Of a stretch of DNA of 64,000 nucleotides, positions 58,690 through 64,000 are shown in pieces. The stretch is from Dermanyssus gallinae. Its lineage: Eukaryota > Arthropoda > Arachnida > Mesostigmata > Dermanyssidae. The notes beneath the pieces were generated by a model that worked only from the letters and a program-made list of their open reading frames with translations, was not told the DNA's origin and ran no database searches. The position numbers and the translations under genes were made by a program. Position 1 is the first letter of the stretch, and every line of letters starts with the position of its first letter. Location of the stretch: the NCBI GenBank assembly GCA_003439945.1, contig QVRM01006031.1, forward strand, positions 1-64,000. The letters are read 5' to 3'.

Positions 58690-58935
58690 TCGTCGTTGTC
58701 ATAATCATTATTGTCCCCATCGTCACCATTTTGATCACCACGACCACGATGACAACAACGACAACAGCAACAACGATAACGACGACAACAACAACAACAA
58801 CGATAACGACAACAGCAACAACGACAACAACAACAACAACAACAGCAGCAACAACGACAACAACAAAAGCAGCAACGAAAACAACAACAACAAAACAGCA
58901 ACGACAACAACAACAACAACGGCGGCGGCGGCTGC
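58690..58935. repeat. CAA/CGA triplet block
   Basis: CAACAA, CAACGA and CAGCAA units run almost without interruption from about 58750 to 58925. They read as Asn/Asp-, Thr- and, on minus, Leu/Val/Cys-rich frames in every phase. Confidence 0.92.
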
Positions 58936-59290
58936 CGTGCGACGTGGCGGTGACTTAACCAATATAATTCCGTGCTAACCAGCTGTTATTGGGACGCTCT
59001 GGGATACGCTGGCTGGCGGCAACAGCAGCAGCAGCATTATCAACATCAGCAGCAGCAGCAATAGCCACCCAGTGAATGAGAGCACACGATTATTCGACTC
59101 GTAGGCTGGCTGGTTGGTTGGTTGGGTGACGGCATGACGGCTAACGGCATTCACCCACCAATAGATCGAGCGCCACCCACAGTTACAGTCGAAAAACAGC
59201 AGCAGCGGCAGCAGCAGGCAGAAAACGATGATCATAGCGCTGACCAAGCCGTCGGTCTGCATCGTCGTTGTGACGGTTGACGCGCCGATG
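58936..59290. other. Short unique DNA between CAA blocks
   Basis: Contains CAG/CAA at 59020-59060 and GGTT repeats at 59110-59126. No gene. Confidence 0.55.
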
Positions 59291-59299
59291 CTGCGGCAG

Positions 59300-59545
59300 C
59301 AACATCAACAACAACAACAAAAGCAGCAACGGCAACGATAACAACAACGGCAGCAGCAGCAACAACAACGGCAGCAACAACAACAACAACAACAAAATCA
59401 ACAAAAGCAGCAACGACAACAACAACAACAACAACAACAACAAACGCAGCAACAATAACAGGAACAGCAACAACAGCAACTACAACAACAGCAGCCGCAA
59501 CCACAATTGTAACAACAACAACAACAGCAGCAACAAAGACGCTGC
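59300..59545. repeat. CAA/CAG triplet block
   Basis: About 245 bp of CAACAA with CAG, CGG and AAA variants on the plus strand. The 157-codon plus frame across it is Asn/Ser-rich and continues into unique DNA ending near 59750 without any recognised motif. Confidence 0.92.
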
Positions 59546-59851
59546 TTTACGACGGTCGTCGGCGGTTGTGGATTCTACAGACAGCGCGCAGGCAGACAGT
59601 CAAACACTCGACGGAACGGTCGGTCATGTCACCATCGTTGATGATTGGAATGGCGATGATGTTGATGATGACCGTTGGGACGGTCTTGGCGGTCCTGGCG
59701 GCGTTTGCTTCAGCCGTGGCCGAATAACGCACACCCATATATACATATAGCCACTCACAAATATAAATTATAATATATTATTATGTATACAAATATATTA
59801 TTAGCAGCATCATCAATAAATGACATTTTTGTTGCCCCAAAGTGTTGCGTA

Positions 59852-60640
<789 letters not shown>

Positions 60641-60651
60641 CCGACGATAGC

Positions 60652-60694
<43 letters not shown>

Positions 60695-60756
60695 GCAGCA
60701 GCGGCAGCAGCAGCAACAACAACAACAACAACAGCAACAACAACAACAACACCAAT
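60641..60756. repeat. CAA/CAG triplet block
   Basis: More than 100 bp of CAACAA with a central CAGCAGCGG stretch, directly 5' of LINE copy E. Confidence 0.92.
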
Positions 60757-60776
60757 GAGTGTTTTACCTGTTTTAA

Positions 60777-61297
60777 ATAAGAGTATTTATATTCGATATA
60801 GAAAATACCATGCGCTATTTAGTAGATATAGTGATTTTTAAGAATATCCATGGAATTGGGCCGCAGATACTAGAACTTGATCGCCTTGGAGGGGCGAGAG
60901 AGACCAGAGCCTCTAACACGGTCACACTGAAGATCCGCATGCCTCGAAGCAGCAAGGGCAGCCAAGCTTTTGGCGTGCGAGCTGTCAGAGAGTGGAACAC
61001 TCTTCCGGTTAGCTTGCGTTGTTTGAATTTGTCCTTAAATAACTTCAAGGAGAATTTAAAGTCACACCTATTAGCCCGTCAATAATGGATACACTAGTCT
61101 TCCTAAATTGACTCTCGCATAGAGGTAAACACAAGTAATTTTATTCCGGCTGCAACAGTTTACTAACACAATGGTAACTCTAGTAGGTTTAAATTACTTT
61201 ATCCTCCTTGCAAATGTTTGTAAATGTATGAAACAAGATATCATTGTAATTGTGTATATAATAAATAAATGACCTTGTTCAAAAAAAAAAAAAAAAA
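60777..61297 (+). pseudogene. CR1/L2-like LINE 3' end with poly(A), copy E
   Basis: The frame open from 60777, ATG at 60810 and stop at 61083-61085, reads YLVDIVIFKNIHGIGP, then RMPRSSKGSQAFGVRAV, REWNTLPVSLR and NNFKENLKSHLLARQ. This is the classic end of CR1/L2/RTE-like LINE ORF2 (a basic strand, F-x-x-R/A-x-x-x-W-N-x-L-P, then F-K-x-x-L-K). A 3' UTR of about 170 bp with AATAAATAAATGAC and a run of 17 A (61281-61297) follows. Unlike copy D, this stretch has no frameshift, so it is younger, though strongly 5'-truncated. Confidence 0.75.
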
Positions 61298-62281
61298 GAT
61301 AACAACAACAACAGCAGCCACAACAACAACGCAGTAGGAATGCCGAAAGCATTCACCTGTATGTTTTGCTGCTGTTTTGTCACTTAACTGCAATATGGTT
61401 GAACGAATTATCCACTCAATATTGTTGTTGTTAACACCTTTTCTCACGTAGTACCTTATTCGCTGGCTGCCTGCCGTCAGTGCTAGGGAGGGCGGATTCG
61501 ATACGGAAGGGCGCGACTTTCCCAATGCACTGAATGTCGACTGTTACGTACGCAGCTAGACGAGCTATCGTTATGAAAGTACGAATGCTACGAACTCATC
61601 AACAATCGCTTTAACGGCCTTATTACACACAAACCAAGAAACTACTATCTTCATAAACATGGTTTTCTTGCTAAGAAGGCTGCATAACGATTCTTCAGCA
61701 ATCACCACACACAGTCGTCACTATTTGCATTGCTATTAGCCTAAAGGTCTTGTTATGTGTATTATTTCTTATCTTTCATTTGTATAACATAAACTTTTCG
61801 TAAGTCGACGCTAAGTGAAGACGAAAAGTTGCAATTACAGATAAAAATGTCGCAGATTTCGCAAAAATGAAGCATTTATGGCAATACGGAGAATCCCACT
61901 CTTGTTATGATTTTAAGAACTAGTTAGTTGTTGCAGTTGCATCACTACTAGTACGGTTTTTGTTCTAGTTGGCCTGATTAAATAACATAAAGTACATTTA
62001 GCTCCGTTCCATGGTAATCCCTCTTAAAGACTACCTGACAGCATAGGAAATGTGTGATTTATTTATCGTTGTTGTTATTGCTGTTGTTGTCGTAACATGG
62101 ATGCAGCTACAGTCACGACATAGAAAATAGCTATAATTCGTAACCTTTGAACTATACTTTACTAACTTCGCCAAGCAAAAGAGTACAATGATTACACAGA
62201 TACACACGGACACATATGTGTATATACATTCGAAAAGTCGCTTGTATGGAGCCTATATACATATTTTCTATATGCATCTCC

Positions 62282-62282
<1 letters not shown>
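61298..62282. other. Unique AT-rich stretch, nothing recognised
   Basis: CAA/CAG at 61302-61333 and GTT at 62066-62088. No other repeats or credible frames. Confidence 0.5.

Positions 62283-62322
<40 letters not shown>
62283..62322. repeat. (TA)n microsatellite
   Basis: About 40 bp of pure alternating TA. Confidence 0.97.
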
Positions 62323-62326
<4 letters not shown>

Positions 62327-62552
62327 TACTAGACTGTTAGTGACGTATGTCGCCATCAGTCGTCTAACCAAGTCAAGTTTAGTTTGTGCTGTTCCGGGGG
62401 AGATGGGGGAGGAGGGGCGCAGCACCCGCACATGTATGGTGGGCACCAACCAGTTGGAAACGATGCCGCCAACAACAACAACGACAAAAAGAACGACAAC
62501 GGTTAAACCATGGAAGCCACGGAGTGAAATTGAATTTAGCATCTGAGTGAGG

Positions 62553-62589
<37 letters not shown>

Positions 62590-63203
62590 AAAAGAGATCA
62601 CCCCGTGACGAGCTTGTCGCGTTCTTATGCAGCAGCAGCAACAACAGCAGCAGCAACAACAACAACAACAGTAAAGCCAGCAGCAGAGGGTGACATCAAA
62701 TAGCTCGTGCAGGCAGGCAGACAGCCAGGCCAATAGCCAGACGGAAAGGCTTAGCCCGCCACTCGCGATCGGCCCAGGTCACGACCGACTGCCGCTTCTT
62801 CTGCAGCTGACGCTGGCCATCAACAGCAACGACAACAACAACACCAGTGACAACTACAAAAAAAGGCCGCAACAACAACGGCGACTTGAGTAAGCGGCAC
62901 AACAACAACAACAACAACAACAACGGCAACAACAACAACAACAATGTATGGTTGGCAGACGAAGCAAACAACAACAACAACCGCATTAACATTATCATCA
63001 TCCGTAAGAACAACAACAACAACAACAGACACACACCGACGAAACCCACAGGACGACGAAATGGAAAAATGCGATGCGAGATTCCGAGCTAGAAACGGTT
63101 AGTCATTGGGCAAACCGCCAACAAATAGAGCAATAACCAACAAAACAGAGGATCGAATCGATAGAAAACTATGCTGCATAACTTCTTTATGCAAGCATAT
63201 GTT

Positions 63204-63205
<2 letters not shown>
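62323..63205. repeat. Island with GA and CAA blocks
   Basis: (GA)n at 62550-62585, CAG/CAA at 62629-62672, and CAA/CGG at 62824-62850, 62900-62945, 62968-62985 and 63010-63026. Short unique spacers show no recognised protein. Confidence 0.65.

Positions 63206-63234
<29 letters not shown>
63206..63234. repeat. (TA)n microsatellite
   Basis: About 29 bp of pure alternating TA. Confidence 0.96.
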
Positions 63235-63236
<2 letters not shown>

Positions 63237-63519
63237 TGTGCAATTATTAACGGCACCAGGGGTAAGGTGAGGGGTGCGGCACAGGCTATCGCCAACCAGC
63301 AGACAAGGTTTAGACATAGATCTGGATCGAGTTACTATACTTGTAGTTAGCAGCTTGAAGCGCAGTATTCCCACGCTACATAACTGTCGACAATAACAGA
63401 GAGGTTTCCGTTTATAGCACATAGAGGTCTGCACTTATTCCGCAAGCCTGGAGACCACATCAGGCGTAAGCTGTAAAAAGGGTCTACAATTGCAACAGAC
63501 AACATTTGCCTAAGAACAT

Positions 63520-63720
63520 TTGCCGACGGGTCGTGTCTAAAAAAGTAATATTCTCTAAGCGAACTGACGTGCCCCTTAAGGATTAATCGCGTTCAAGGGG
63601 CAGATACTGTCGTTGCCTGTTTGTAGAGGAAACGCGGCATTCACAGTGGCCGCCAGGGGTTAAGCTGGTTCACATCTCACAACTGTGCAATTTTAATCAA
63701 TATTATTAACAATAATAATA
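63520..63720 (+). pseudogene. Decayed non-LTR retrotransposon, copy F (extreme 3' end)
   Basis: In one frame the plus strand reads FKGQILSLPVCRGNAAFTVAARG before a TAA at about 63661-63663. This aligns with the last block of copies B (FLRQRVLLELRRGND) and C (YLRQLLSLVVRRGSA). The 3' UTR then has GGTTCACATCTCACAACTG (63667-63685), matching the copy C tail, followed by AATAATAAT-like DNA. An in-frame TAA just upstream (in CCTTAAGGA) and weak similarity before 63590 show decay. Confidence 0.55.
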
Positions 63721-64000
63721 ATATATCTCGCTTTATATAATTTAATATAATATTAGCAATAATAATATATCTCTTTATTACAATGATTGTAATCATACAA
63801 ATATTATTAACAAAGATGAAAGAAGATTGATATCTTCGGCAGTAGCATATGTGTCTCGATAGACCTACAGATTAGTCTTGAGAGCAACGCACGAATTTTT
63901 TTAGTGTGATTCACCTTCAGACCTGGTATTCTACTATCGCTGACTTTAAAACCAGGTATTTCAATTCGGACCGAGTTTAATTTTTGATTTCTCAAACCTA
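63721..64000. other. AT-rich end of window, nothing recognised
   Basis: TAATAATAT-type sequence to about 63830, then unique DNA. A 62-codon minus frame (63807-63995) contains PGFKVSDSRIPGLKV, a short internal repeat, but no known motif. Confidence 0.5.

Noticed and set aside
58664..59750. Asn-, Thr- and Gln-rich frames that look like prion-like proteins
   Set aside because: Poly-Asn/Thr/Gln appears in every phase of the CAA repeat and no start, stop or splice pattern supports translation.

Overview
This is a gene-poor stretch of animal nuclear DNA. I found no bacterial or viral gene order, no ribosome binding sites or operons, and no rRNA or intact tRNA gene. What I see instead is long (TA)n tracts, long blocks of TTG/CAA and TGC/CAG triplets, GA/CT tracts, and decayed retrotransposon and transposase pieces. 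That fits an arthropod or similar invertebrate. The repeat texture reminds me of a parasitiform mite, but this is an impression and not a determination. Almost all long open frames are artefacts of triplet repeats, which lack stop codons in several frames (poly-Leu/Val/Cys, poly-Asn/Thr/Gln, or Ile-Tyr alternation across TA tracts). I cannot assign any host protein-coding gene with confidence. The window may lie in an intergenic region or a very large intron.

The layout alternates between two textures. GC-richer islands packed with triplet repeats, CT/GA tracts and GC-rich unique sequence lie roughly at 1.3-5.6, 8.5-13.3, 14.4-15.4, 16.7-17.2, 18.2-19.9, 21-22.7, 26.1-28.2, 31.1-33.1, 35.6-37.5, 38.9-42.8, 46.4-47.8, 49.6-54.7, 58.4-60.8 and 61.3-63.1 kb. 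Between them are AT-richer single-copy stretches, bounded or punctuated by more than 30 (TA)n tracts of 20 to about 175 bp. The largest tandem array is a minisatellite at about 51.32-52.38 kb, with 32, 29 and 26 bp unit classes, open in all three forward frames.

The recognisable elements are decayed transposons. (1) A non-LTR retrotransposon family has a reverse transcriptase followed by a CCHC knuckle and an RPD...WD-type endonuclease signature (R2-like, restriction-like-endonuclease group). Its copies are at 6.9-7.8 kb (minus), 29.2-30.9 kb (plus), 33.16-33.93 kb (minus) and 63.5-63.7 kb (plus). Tail-only copies lie at about 33.93-33.99 kb (minus) and 55.37-55.49 kb (plus). All are broken by frame changes, stops or active-site substitutions. 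(2) Two CR1/L2-like LINE 3' ends lie at 56.4-56.9 kb (minus) and 60.8-61.3 kb (plus). The second carries a poly(A) tail. (3) Two related copies of a tRNA-derived SINE-like repeat lie at 37.96-38.28 kb and 50.68-50.86 kb. (4) A mariner-like transposase C-terminus lies near 44.1-44.2 kb (minus).

Smaller structures worth attention are a perfect 20-bp palindrome at 3988-4007, perfect hairpins at 19591-19628 and 44385-44426, a 247-bp element with 28-31 bp inverted ends that each hold an insect-CTCF-like motif (20345-20591), and G-quadruplex motifs near 26.66 and 37.28 kb. I found no clear new multi-gene system. The most unusual objects are the three-frame-open minisatellite and the LINE family whose short 3' tails are scattered and nested through the window.
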